From: JACCTU01 sp963700495
Lineage (GTDB): Bacteria; Actinomycetota; Thermoleophilia; Gaiellales; Gaiellaceae
Direction of reading: 5' to 3'
NCBI GenBank assembly: GCA_963700495.1
Contig: CAVOXT010000005.1
Coordinates: 62,001 to 126,000, forward strand
DNA: 64,000 nucleotides
The notes beneath the pieces are model-generated. The model did not search any database. It worked only from the letters and a program-made list of their open reading frames with translations, and was not told the origin of the DNA. Each line of letters begins with the position of its first letter. Within the stretch, counting starts at the first letter, position 1. This document shows, piece by piece, positions 52,623 to 62,769 of the stretch. A program made the translations under genes and the position numbers.

Positions 52623-53606
52623 ATGAAACGGACTCTCTTCGTCGCGACGGTCTCGTTCGCGGCGCTCGCATTCGCAGGAACGGCCGGAGCCTCGGTCGGC
52701 ACGACCTTTCCCTCCGGCTTTGCCACGCCGACGGACGCCTCGCTCGGCGTGCCCGTGATCGGGTTCGGCGCGCGCGGGCGAGTCGACCGGACACCGGTCG
52801 TCCTGCTGCACGGCAACAACGACACGCCGTATCCGACCGCCTGCAACCCGGCGTACGGCGACATGCAGGACCTCGCGCAGTTCCTGCTCACCCGCGGGTA
52901 CGACGAGTCCGAGCTCTGGGGCCTCGGGTACCAGGGCGATCAGTGCGATCTCGCGACGAGCCCGACGAACCGATCCGGCCAGGCCCACACGACCGTCGCG
53001 AACGTCCCGGACCTCCGGGCCTTCGTCCGCTCCGTGCTCCGGTACACGCACGCGAAGCAGGTGGACATCGTCGGTCACAGCCTCGGCGGAACGCTCGCGC
53101 GCGAGTGGATGCGACAGGACCACGCGGGCTTCCTCGTGCGTCGGCTCGTGACGATCGACTCGCCGCACCACGGGATCGTCGACTGCTCGCCGAACCCGCT
53201 CAACTACTGGCAGGCGCCCGCGCTCGGCGGCTTCACGCCCGACAGCGCGGTCTGCACGGAGTACGGCGCCGACGACACGCCCTTCCTCCGCCGCCTCAAC
53301 CGCGGCCGCGAAGCCGATTGGCCGACGAAGACGCTTGCGATCCGGAACGCCGACACGAGCTTCGTCTACTTCGACCGCCAGGACGGCGTGCTCGCCCCTG
53401 TTCCGGCGGAGGATCGAAACGGCCGGCCCCACGACTTCTCCGGCAGCGCGCGGCTCGAGGGCGCCAGGAACGTCGACGTCGTCGGCCAGGGTCAGTTCGA
53501 CGCGGTGCTCGGTACGGCGCACCTCGGGATCCTCAACTCGCCCGAAGTGTGGGATCTCGCGGCCGATTTCCTCGCGCCCCGCAGCCGTCGCCACGGGGAC
53601 GACTGA
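52623..53606 (+). CDS. Secreted triacylglycerol lipase-like alpha/beta hydrolase
   Basis: 327 residues. Signal peptide KRTLFVATVSFAALAFAGTA, LHGNNDTPYPTACNPAYGD (oxyanion loop), nucleophile elbow VDIVGHSLGGTLAREWM, TIDSPHHGIVDC, and a catalytic His likely near FDAVLGTAHLGILNS. Probable extracellular lipase/esterase of the LipA/B type. ATG with AAAGGGG, 11 bp after the KAS III-like gene, so the secreted lipase may feed acids to the Liv-like importer encoded upstream. Confidence 0.85.
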   Translation: MKRTLFVATVSFAALAFAGTAGASVGTTFPSGFATPTDASLGVPVIGFGARGRVDRTPVVLLHGNNDTPYPTACNPAYGDMQDLAQFLLTRGYDESELWGLGYQGDQCDLATSPTNRSGQAHTTVANVPDLRAFVRSVLRYTHAKQVDIVGHSLGGTLAREWMRQDHAGFLVRRLVTIDSPHHGIVDCSPNPLNYWQAPALGGFTPDSAVCTEYGADDTPFLRRLNRGREADWPTKTLAIRNADTSFVYFDRQDGVLAPVPAEDRNGRPHDFSGSARLEGARNVDVVGQGQFDAVLGTAHLGILNSPEVWDLAADFLAPRSRRHGDD

Positions 53607-53644
53607 CCGGCACCGCCGGACCCGAAAACCCCGTGATTCGGCGT

Positions 53645-53673
53645 TTGACGCCGTCCGAGATCCCATCTAGGAT
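53645..53673 (+). promoter_or_regulatory. Sigma-70-type promoter of the glyoxylate-shunt operon
   Basis: TTGACG, 17-bp spacer, TAGGAT, 40 bp before the isocitrate lyase GTG. An imperfect inverted repeat TTCAAG-CAAT-CTTGGA follows at 53680-53695 and could be the operator of the FCD-GntR regulator in the operon. Confidence 0.55.
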
Positions 53674-53713
53674 CCGAGTTCAAGCAATCTTGGACCCGAA
53701 GGAGTGTATTTTT

Positions 53714-55021
53714 GTGAATCCTACGCCGATTGATCCCAAAGCTCGGATCCAGGAGGAGGCCGAACGCCTCGCCGCCGACTGGGACGCCGACGAGCGCTGG
53801 CAGGGGATTCGGCGCCCGTACACGGCCGAGTCCGTCGTCCGGCTCCGCGGCTCGATGCCCGTCGAGCACACGCTCGCCCGGCTCGGGGCCGAGCGCCTCT
53901 GGCGGCTGCTCACGACCGAGGACTACATCGCCGCGCTCGGCGCGCTGACCGGCGGCCAGGCGGTGCAGATGGTCAAGGCGGGACTGAAGGCGATCTACCT
54001 CTCCGGCTGGCAGGTCGCGGCCGACGGAAACCTGAGCGGCCAGACGTACCCGGACCAGAGCCTCTACCCGTCGAACAGCGCACCTGCGCTCGTGCGCCGG
54101 CTGAACAACGCGCTCATGCGCGCCGACCAGATCACCTGGGCGGAGGGCGACGGGAGCATCGACTGGCTGGCGCCGATCGTCGCCGACGCAGAGGCCGGCT
54201 TCGGAGGCCCGCTGCACGCCTTCGAGCTGATGAAGTCGATGATCGAGGCGGGCGCCGCGGGCGTGCACTTCGAGGACCAGCTCGCGTCGGAGAAGAAGTG
54301 CGGCCACCTCGGCGGCAAGGTGCTCGTCCCGACCTCGCAGTTCGTGCGCACGCTGATCGGCGCCCGGCTCGCGGCCGACGTGATGGGCGTGCCGACCGTG
54401 GTCGTCTCGCGCACCGACGCGCTGAGCGCGAAGCTCCTCACGACCGACGTCGACCCGGCCGATGCCGAGTTCCTCACCGGCGAGCGGACGGCCGAGGGCT
54501 TCTACCGCATCCGCGACGGGCTCGAGCCGTCGATCGCGCGGTCGCTCGCCTACGCGCCGTACGCCGACGTCATCTGGTTCGAGACCTCGACGCCCGACAT
54601 GGAGGAGGCGCGCCGGTTCGCGGATGCGATCCACGAGCGCCACCCGCGAAAGCTGCTCGCGTACAACTGCTCACCGTCGTTCAACTGGCGCAAGCACCTG
54701 TCGGACGACGCAGATCGCGACGTTCCAGCAGGAGCTCGGAGCCATGGGCTACCGCTTCCAGTTCGTGACGCTCGCAGGCTTCCACGCGCTCAACGAGTCG
54801 ATGTTCGAACTGGCGCGCGGCTACGCTGCCGAAGGGATGCCGGCGTACGTCGAGCTCCAGGAGCGCGAGTTCGCGCTCGAGGAGCACGGCTACACGGCGA
54901 CGCGCCACCAGCGCGAGGTCGGTGCCGGCTACTTCGACAGCGTGCTCGAAGCGGTGACCGGCGGCGAGAGCTCGACGCTCGCGCTGAAGGGCTCGACCGA
55001 AGAGGCGCAGTTCACGCACGC

Positions 55022-55025
<4 letters not shown>
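53714..55025 (+). CDS. aceA: Isocitrate lyase (one frameshift)
   Basis: About 436 residues. Splits isocitrate into glyoxylate and succinate. IYLSGWQVAADGNLSGQTYP, HFEDQLASEKKCGHLGGKVL with catalytic KKCGH, and YNCSPSFNWRKHL match ICL. The main frame runs to 54709, then one extra base near 54706-54709 moves it; corrected reading TQIATFQQELGAMGYRFQFV to EEAQFTHA. GTG at 53714 with AAGGAG nine bases upstream. ATGA overlap with malate synthase. Confidence 0.92.
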
Positions 55026-56513
<1,488 letters not shown>

Positions 56514-56519
56514 GAGCCT

Positions 56520-57237
56520 GTGACGACAACCAGCACCAAGGCCGACGACATCGCGCTCGTGATCGAGGAGGCGATCGTCTCCGGCGAGCTCGCGCCGGGA
56601 ACCGTGCTCCGGCAGGAGCAGCTCTCCGAGCAGTTCCAGGTCAGCCGCACGCCGATTCGCGAGGCGCTGCGCAAGCTCGCTGCGCTCGGGCTCGTGTCCT
56701 TCGAGCCCAACCGCGGCGTACGGGTGCGCACGATCACCCGGGAGGAGCTGCGCGAGGCGTTCCTCGTGCGCGCCGAGCTCGAGGGACTCGCGACCGGGGT
56801 GGCGGCGGCGCGGATGACGGACGAGTCGCTCGCCGAGCTGATCGCAGCCGAGAAGCGCTTTCATCGCTTGACCGACGACATCCGTGCGCGTGAGCCCGGA
56901 CGCGACCGCCGCAGCCTGACCGCCGACTGGGTGCGCGGGAACCATGCGTTCCACGACGTGATCTACGCCGTCGCGAACCTTCCGCTCGTCGAGCAGCTCG
57001 CGAAGAGCGCGCGGCGCACGTTCTCGGGTCCCGCCGTCTGGGCGCCCGGGCGACTCGCGGATCGACGAGCTCTATGCGAAGAACGACGAGCAGCACAAGG
57101 CGATCCGGCAGGCGCTTGCGGCCGGCAGCGTCGACGGGTCGCGTGCGCTCGCGCGGGACCACGTGCTCTCCTCGTTCCACATGCTCGAGGAGATTCTCGA
57201 GCAGGTCGGTGCGACCCCGTGGCGGGCGCGTGACTGA
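56520..57237 (+). CDS. GntR family regulator with FCD domain (one frameshift)
   Basis: About 239 residues. Winged helix: GTVLRQEQLSEQFQVSRTPI, REALRKLAALGLVSFEPNRG. The FCD ligand domain has EAFLVRAELEGLATGVAAAR and metal-binding His residues in GNHAFHDVIYAVAN. An extra G near 57048 breaks the frame; corrected APGDSRIDELYAKNDEQHKA to the stop at 57235. GTG 6 bp after malate synthase. FCD regulators sense small organic acids, so control of the glyoxylate shunt is likely. Confidence 0.85.
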
Positions 57238-57947
57238 AACGGGCCGTGCCGCGCTCGTGACGGGCGCGGCGGGAGGGATCGGCAGGGCGATTGCGGAGCG
57301 GCTTCCCCTCGACGGCTGGGACGTCCACGCCGTCGACATCGCCGACGGCGACCTGACGACGCGCGAGGGCAACCGTGCCGTCGTCGATGCGGCCGTCGAG
57401 CGCTTCGGCAGGCTCGACGCGGTCGTCGCGAATGCCGGCTTCCAGCACGTCGCGCCGATCGAGGAGTTCCCCGAGGATCGCTGGGACGCGATCGTCGCGC
57501 TCCTGCTGACGAGCCCGTTCCTGCTGGCGAAGTACGCGTGGCCCGCCCTGCGCGAGAGCGGCGACGGACGGTTCGTCGCAATCGCCTCGGCGCATTCGCT
57601 GACCGCGTCGCCGTTCAAGTCCGGCTACGTCGCTGCGAAGCACGGCGTGCTCGGGCTCGTGAAGACGATCGCGCTCGAGGGTGCCGAGCACGGCATCACC
57701 GCGTCGGCGCGTGTGCCCGGCGTACGTGCGGACGCCGCTCGTCGAGGCGCAGATCGCCGACCAGGCGCGTGTGCACGGGCTCCCCGAGGAACGCGTGCTC
57801 GAAGAGGTCATCCTCGAGCGCCAGGCGATCAAGCGGCTGCTCGAGCCCGAGGAGGTCGCCGACGTCGTCGCCTTCCTGCTCGGGCCGAGCGGGCGCTCCT
57901 TCACCGGAGCTCCTGTCGTGATGGACCTGGGCTGGACCGCCCGCTAG
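57230..57947 (+). CDS. Short-chain dehydrogenase/reductase (3-hydroxybutyrate dehydrogenase-like; one frameshift)
   Basis: About 238 residues. NAD-binding TGAAGGIGRAIAERL, structural NAG in VVANAGFQHVAPI, catalytic Ser in IASAHSLTASPFKSG and Tyr/Lys in GYVAAKHGVLGLVKTIALEG. An extra base near 57709 breaks the frame; corrected PAYVRTPLVEAQIADQARVH matches the substrate loop of 3-hydroxybutyrate dehydrogenases. This would link polyhydroxybutyrate or ketone-body use to acetyl-CoA and the glyoxylate shunt. GTG overlaps the GntR stop by 8 bp. Confidence 0.83.
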
Positions 57948-57993
57948 CGCGGCTTCGGGCATCGCCTGATCGCCGCGGAGAAGCCGCCCTAGC
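57943..57993. terminator. Bidirectional hairpin between SDR and rsgA
   Basis: Stem GCTAG-c-GCGGCTTC pairs with GAAGCCGC-c-CTAGC (13 pairs, one C/C mismatch, 23-nt loop). It includes both convergent stop codons, a good place for a shared terminator, although no T-tract is visible. Confidence 0.5.
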
Positions 57994-59056
57994 GGTCCCT
58001 GAGCTTTCCGAAGCGACGCAACTCCTTCGTCTCGCGAGCCCGTTCGCGCCAGCGGCGCTTCAGCTCGGCGTGCTCCCTGTGGTTCCGCCGGCCGGACAGC
58101 CGAGCGAGCTCGCGCTGGAGCTTCTGAAAGCTTTCCCAGCGCGGCGGGTCGAGCGTTCCGTCGTCGAGCGCCGCGCGGATCGCGCAGCCCGGCTCGGTCC
58201 CGTGCGAGCAGTCGTTGAAGCGGCACTGCGCCGCGAGCTCCCCGATCTCGGCGAACGCGCGGTCGAGGTCGCCCTCCCAGATCTGCAGCTCCCGCAGGCC
58301 CGGCGTGTCGATCAGGAGCGAGCCGTTCCTGAGCGCGTGCAGCTGGCGGTGGCGCGTCGTGTGCCGGCCGCGGCCGTCGCCGCGCAGATCGCCGACGTTC
58401 ATCAGCTCGCGCCCGGCGAGTCGGTTCACGAGTGTCGACTTGCCGACGCCCGACGAGCCGAGCAGCACGATCGTCCGGCCCGGGAAGAGGTACGCGTCCA
58501 GCGCCTCGAGGCCCTCGCCGGTGATGTTGCTCACCGGATGGACCGGCACTCCGATTGCGACCGCCTCGGCTTCGAGGATCAGGCCCGGGTCGTGTCCGAC
58601 GTCGAGCTTCGTCAGCACGACGACGGGAACGGCGCCGCTGTCCCAGGCGGTTGCCATGTAGCGCTCGAGCCGCCGCGGGTTGAAGTCGCCGTCGAGCCCC
58701 TGGACGACGAAGACGGTGTCCACGTTCGCTGCGAGCACGTGCTCTTCCGACTTCAGCCAGGGGGTCTTGCGCGAGACCTTCGTCCGTCGCGGCAGCACCG
58801 CCTCGATCGCGTAGCGCTCTCCGGCGTCGACGACGGCGACCCAGTCGCCGACCGTCGGCATGCCGCCGAACAGCTCGTCCTCTCGAAGCTTCCCTCGAAC
58901 ATGCGCGAGCCGGTCGTCTCGCTCACAGCGCACGGCGAAGCCGCCGCGGTGCTCCGCGACGATGCGAGCGGGGTCGAAGCCTCGTTCTGCGTAGGTTGTG
59001 AAGGCCGCGTCAAGCTCGTCGGTCCAGCCGAGCGCGGCCAGAGTCCTGCCGTTCAA
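57989..59056 (-). CDS. rsgA: Ribosome small subunit-dependent GTPase A
   Basis: 355 residues. Circularly permuted GTPase: G4 VVLTKLDV, G1 LLGSSGVGKSTLVNRL, G3 IDTPGLREL; OB-fold N-terminus (PTVGDWVAVVD) and C-terminal zinc site CRFNDCSHGTEPGC. Helps late maturation of the 30S subunit. TTG start chosen: GGAGA seven bases upstream. Preceded on the same strand by a possible 22-aa leader peptide. Confidence 0.92.
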   Translation of the reverse strand: MNGRTLAALGWTDELDAAFTTYAERGFDPARIVAEHRGGFAVRCERDDRLAHVRGKLREDELFGGMPTVGDWVAVVDAGERYAIEAVLPRRTKVSRKTPWLKSEEHVLAANVDTVFVVQGLDGDFNPRRLERYMATAWDSGAVPVVVLTKLDVGHDPGLILEAEAVAIGVPVHPVSNITGEGLEALDAYLFPGRTIVLLGSSGVGKSTLVNRLAGRELMNVGDLRGDGRGRHTTRHRQLHALRNGSLLIDTPGLRELQIWEGDLDRAFAEIGELAAQCRFNDCSHGTEPGCAIRAALDDGTLDPPRWESFQKLQRELARLSGRRNHREHAELKRRWRERARETKELRRFGKLRDR

Positions 59057-59101
59057 AGCGTGTCTCCTTCGGCGTTGGTTAGGCCGCGGAAGCTCGAACG
59101 A

Positions 59102-59170
59102 TCAGCGCAGGCCGTCGTCGAGACCCGCGGCTTCGCGGGTGGAGGTGGTGCTATTCGCCGCATCAGGCAT
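59102..59170 (-). CDS. Possible leader peptide/small ORF upstream of rsgA
   Basis: 22 codons, MPDAANSTTSTREAAGLDDG plus two, with strong AGGAGG seven bases before the ATG, stopping 45 bp before rsgA. Inside it is a hairpin at 59123-59140 (ACCCGCG, loop GCTT, CGCGGGT). The combination suggests translation-coupled control of rsgA, or a short unrelated peptide. No homologue recognised. The rest of the 59057-59273 gap appears non-coding. Confidence 0.4.
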   Translation of the reverse strand: MPDAANSTTSTREAAGLDDGLR

Positions 59171-59273
59171 TTCCAACCTCCTCTCGACGACTGAACGAGG
59201 AAGGGTACGTGCAGGGTGCGCTCCGCGTCAACGTTTGCTATGGCTCCAGGCGGGCGATCCCTCGGACGTGAGC

Positions 59274-60508
59274 ATGCCGCCCCGTCCGCCGGAGGATCCG
59301 CTCGACGACACTCTCGTGATGGACGAGACGGCGCCTCGCAAAGAAATCGTCCATAGCGCCATACCCCCTAGGCGCTCGCCGCGGCTCTGGCCGTGGCTCC
59401 TCGCACTCGGCGTGCTCGTCCTCGTCGGCCTGCTGGCGTACCTGCTGCTGTCCGGTGGCGACGCCCGGACGACGGTGCCGGGCGTCGTCGGGCTGACCGA
59501 GGCCCAGGCGCGCTCGCGGCTCGCCGAGGCGGATCTCGAGGCCGCCGTCGACCGGCAGCCCAGCAGGCGCAAGGCTGGCATCGCCGTCGCGCAGTCGCCC
59601 GCTGCGGGAGTCGAGGTCGACCAGGGGCAGCGGGTCCAGGTCGTCGTCTCGAGCGGCCTGACCAGCGTGTCGGTTCCCGACGTGGTCGACCTCGAAGAAG
59701 CCGCGGCGGTCGAAGAGGGTCGAGGCGGCCAGCCTGAAGCCCAAGCTCGTGCGGGTCTTCGCACAGGCGCCCAAGGGCGACGTCGTCGACCAGGATCCGC
59801 GCGGAGGCGCGTCCGCGGCGCCCGGCTCGACCGTCACGGTGAAGATCTCCAAGGGCCGAAACGTCAAGCCCGTTCCTGACGTGCTCGGCCTGCCCGAGGA
59901 CGAGGCCGTCCAGAGGCTGCGCGCCGGCGGGTTTGTGCCCCGAGTCGTCGACGTGCCGTCCCAGAAGGGCCGGGGGATCGTCGTCGATCAGCAGCCTCGG
60001 GCCGGCGCGCAGGCCCCGCCCGATTCGAGCGTCCGCATCAACGTCTCGACCGGCGAGGAGACCGGCCAGACGACCGAGCGTCCGCCGGGCGGGACGACGA
60101 CGGGCTCCGCGCAGGTCGCCGTGCCGAACGTCGTGGGCGTGGCGCAGACGCCGGCGCTCAGGCGCCTTCGAAGCCGTCGGGCTCGACGGGAAGGTCGTCT
60201 ACGCGACGTCGAGCCAGCCTCCTGGGCGGGTGATCGCGCAGCAGCCCGCCGCAGGTGGGACCGCGCAGCGAGGCTCATCGGTGCGAATCACGGTGGCAGC
60301 TGCCGCCGACACGGAGCGCGTCGTCGTGCCCGACGTCGTCGGTACGGACGAGGATTCGGCGCGTCAGATCCTCGAGGACGAAGGCTTTCGCGTCGAGGCG
60401 ATCGAGGTCCGCGCCGATATCGACGGCGTATTCGACCAGCAGCCGGTCGCCGGGACACGCGCTCCGCGAGGGGCCGCCGTCACGATCTTCGTGGGCCGGA
60501 CCGGCTAG
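59274..60508 (+). CDS. Membrane-anchored protein with five PASTA domains (two frameshifts)
   Basis: About 410 residues. Cytoplasmic N-terminus (EDPLDDTLVMDETAPRKEIV), one helix PWLLALGVLVLVGLLAYLLL, then five PASTA repeats, each starting V-P-D/G/N-V-V/L: VPGVVGLTEAQARSRLAEAD, VPDVVDLEEA, VPDVLGLPEDEAVQRLRAGG, VPNVVGVAQTPALRAFEAVG and VPDVVGTDEDSARQILEDEG. No kinase domain. PASTA repeats bind muropeptides or beta-lactam-like ligands. Extra bases near 59712 and 60163. ATG at 59274, with GTG at 59268 as alternative. Confidence 0.82.
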
Positions 60509-60548
60509 CGCGAGGCGCGGCGTGCGGCGACCCGGTGACCGCGGGGCC

Positions 60549-61493
60549 CTACGCGGGTGCTGCGTGTTCCGCGATGACGTCGCGGGACCAGAGCGGCCTC
60601 GGCTTCGGGATTCGCCGCTGCGTCTCGTGCTCGAGGTAGACCATCCCGAACCGCTCGCCGTAGTCGTGCTCCCAACCGAAGTCGTCGAGCAGCGACCAAC
60701 CGAGCTTGAGCGGACCGTCCGCGGGATCGGCGTGGACGATCGCGCGGGAGTAGTAGTTGACCCCGAGGAAGTCGATCGGCTGCGAGATCAGCTCGAGGTC
60801 GCCGTCGCGGACGGCCTCGAGCGGGCCGAGCCGCGAGCCGAGCCACTCGGCCAGGTCGCTCGGGTACGAGCCGAAGAAGACCGGGTCGAGGAACCAACGG
60901 TTCTTGAAGTCGTCCCAGCGGCGCGCAGCGGCGACGTCGGCTTCCGACTCGCTCGCCGGCGCGGAGGGCCAGAGATCGAGCGTGACTCCGATCGGCCCCT
61001 CGATACCGAGCTTACGGAACGCTCGCACGGCGAGCCCGTGCCCGAGCAGCACGTGGTGCGATACGCGGAGCGCCTCGACCCAGTCGCGGCGTACCGGCGC
61101 GTTCACCGGGAACCCGTCGTTGAGGAACGCAGTCATCCACGGCTCGTTGATCGTGACCCAGCCCGAGACGAGGTCTTCGAGCTCGTCGTACAGCAGCGCG
61201 GCGTACTCGGCGAACCGGTGCGACGTGTCGCGTGACTGCCAACCGCCGCGATCCTCGAGCGGCAGCGGCAGATCTCGGTGGCCGAGCGTCGCGAGCGGCG
61301 CGATCCCGCGCTCGCGGACGCCCTCGGCCAGGCGGCGGTAGAAGTCGATGCCGGTGCGGCTCGGCGTTCCCGCGCCGTTCGGCAGGACGCGCGGCCAGGA
61401 GATCGAGAAGCGATACGTCTCGATCCCGTCCGGCTGCTCGACCCAGTTCCGGGCGGAGTCGGTCGCGACTCCAGGAAGGCTGTACATGCTCAT
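60549..61493 (-). CDS. GH1 beta-glucosidase-like protein, truncated and lacking the nucleophile region
   Basis: 314 residues versus about 440-450 in the family. Recognisable GH1 pieces: IETYRFSISWPRVLPNGAG, LEDRGGWQSRDTSHRFAEYA, GWVTINEPWMTAFLNDGF (acid/base Glu), PIDFLGVNYYSRAIVH. Then DPADGPLKL passes directly into WSLLDDFGWEHDYGERFGM, so the stretch with the catalytic nucleophile (ITENG) is missing in frame. The N-terminal region up to the first conserved helix (about 60 residues) is also missing; the start MSMYSLPG is not GH1-like. Probably inactive, by deletion or misassembly. Confidence 0.7.
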   Translation of the reverse strand: MSMYSLPGVATDSARNWVEQPDGIETYRFSISWPRVLPNGAGTPSRTGIDFYRRLAEGVRERGIAPLATLGHRDLPLPLEDRGGWQSRDTSHRFAEYAALLYDELEDLVSGWVTINEPWMTAFLNDGFPVNAPVRRDWVEALRVSHHVLLGHGLAVRAFRKLGIEGPIGVTLDLWPSAPASESEADVAAARRWDDFKNRWFLDPVFFGSYPSDLAEWLGSRLGPLEAVRDGDLELISQPIDFLGVNYYSRAIVHADPADGPLKLGWSLLDDFGWEHDYGERFGMVYLEHETQRRIPKPRPLWSRDVIAEHAAPA

Positions 61494-61699
61494 CGCTTCA
61501 CCGACGCGGCGCGGTAGGGAGATGGGAGCGCGGGCGGGGTGAGCCCGCGCTCCCTGCGAGCAGTCGGATTCGCTGTCCACTCAGAGAGAGGAGCGTGTTC
61601 GCCTCCCTCGCCGCCGCCCCTCAGCTCGGCGACGACGGCGTTGCGGCGGTCGGGCACGCGCCCTGGTGCCACCGCAGTGTCGAAGATCGTGGTGTTCAT
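61490..61699 (-). pseudogene. Chimeric 69-codon ORF between LacI and GH1 genes, possible deletion scar
   Basis: MNTTIFDTAVAPGRVPDRRN with start in the LacI stop (ATGA) and an end PYRAASVKR whose TGA overlaps the GH1 ATG. It thus keeps the start and end couplings of an operon gene, but is only 69 codons, Arg/Gly/Pro-rich in the middle, and contains a 12-bp perfect hairpin. I see no known domain; may be what is left of a larger sugar gene. Confidence 0.35.
61524..61554. terminator. Strong 12-bp hairpin
   Basis: GGGAGCGCGGGC, loop GGGGTGA, GCCCGCGCTCCC: a perfect 12-bp GC stem downstream of lacI-like transcription. Could end transcription or be a remnant of an intergenic element; no T-tract. 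Confidence 0.5.
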
Positions 61700-62712
61700 C
61701 GGCTCGACTCCCGTACGACGAGCTCGACCGGAAGCGTTGTGACCGGCGGCGCGGAGTCGGCCTGCTCGATCATGCGAAGGAGCGCTTCGCCCGCTGCGGC
61801 GCCGAGGCCGCTCTTGTCCTGGCGGATCGTCGTCAGCGAGGGCTGCATCATCGCGGCGAGCTGGATGTCGTCGAAGCCGACAAGGGAGACGTCGGCCGGC
61901 ACGTTCAGGCCGCGTTCCTCGATCGCTCTCAGCGCGCCTGCGGCCATCAGGTCGCCGGCTGCGAACACGCCCGTCGGCGACTCTTCGAGGTCGAGCAGCG
62001 CCCGCATGCCCTCGTAGCCGCTGTCGAAGTAGAAGTCGCCTTCCTGGACGTAGTCGTCGCGGTAGGGGAGACCGAGCGCCTCGAGCTCGGCGCGGTAGCC
62101 GAGCAGACGGTCCGCGCCCGGACGGGTCGAGAGCATCCCGGTGACGATCGCGATCCGCTCGTGGCCCTGGTGGAAGAGGTGCCGGACGGCGAGCCGGGCG
62201 CCGCCGAGGTTGTCCGAGATCACGTGGCCCGTGCGTCGCCCGACGATGTCGAGGTCGACCGCGACACAGGGGATCCGGGAGCGCGCGAGCTTCTGGATCT
62301 CGGGGTCGCCGGCGTCGATTCCCATCACGACGAGGCCGTCCACGCGGTGGTGGCGGGCCCTCCGGACGAAGGAGTGCTCGCTGTAACCGTTCCCGGGGTT
62401 TTCAGTCGCGAACAGGAGCAGGTCGTACCCGCCGGCGCCCAGTCGGCGCTTCAGGCCGACGAGGACCTCCTGGAAGAACGGGTGCTGCAGGTCGGGGTGT
62501 CCCTCGCCGGTCTCGAGGACGACGCCGATCACCTGGGAACGCTGCATCACCAGTGTCCTGGCGGCTGCAGAGGGGGTGTAGTCGAGCTCGCGGGCGACCT
62601 TGAGCACACGTTCGCGCGTCTGGTCGCTGACGTCGTTGTAGTCGTTCAGCACCCTCGACACGGTTGCTACGGAGACTCCGCTCAACCGTGCCAGCTCCCG
62701 GATCGTGGCGAT
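61696..62712 (-). CDS. LacI family transcriptional regulator
   Basis: 338 residues if started at ATC 62712. HTH TIRELARLSGVSVATVSRVL, hinge-helix region YTPSAAARTLVMQRSQVIGV, and sugar-binding domain with FAAGDLMAAGALRAIEERGL and VSLVGFDDIQLAAMMQPSLT. The first standard start (TTG 62685) would remove helix 1 of the HTH, while AGGAGG stands six bases before ATC at 62712, so an ATC start or miscalled ATG is likely. Probably controls the beta-glucoside genes next to it. Own operator upstream. Confidence 0.87.
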   Translation of the reverse strand: MATIRELARLSGVSVATVSRVLNDYNDVSDQTRERVLKVARELDYTPSAAARTLVMQRSQVIGVVLETGEGHPDLQHPFFQEVLVGLKRRLGAGGYDLLLFATENPGNGYSEHSFVRRARHHRVDGLVVMGIDAGDPEIQKLARSRIPCVAVDLDIVGRRTGHVISDNLGGARLAVRHLFHQGHERIAIVTGMLSTRPGADRLLGYRAELEALGLPYRDDYVQEGDFYFDSGYEGMRALLDLEESPTGVFAAGDLMAAGALRAIEERGLNVPADVSLVGFDDIQLAAMMQPSLTTIRQDKSGLGAAAGEALLRMIEQADSAPPVTTLPVELVVRESSR

Positions 62713-62728
62713 GCCGCCCCTCCTGTTC

Positions 62729-62742
62729 CGAAAACGTTTCCG
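62729..62742. promoter_or_regulatory. LacI-type operator
   Basis: CGAAAACGTTTCCG, a near-perfect palindrome with central CG typical of LacI/GalR family sites, 17 bp upstream of the proposed lacI-like start. Suggests autoregulation. Confidence 0.6.
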
Positions 62743-62769
62743 GAGTTATCCCACATTTCTCCATGGGTG

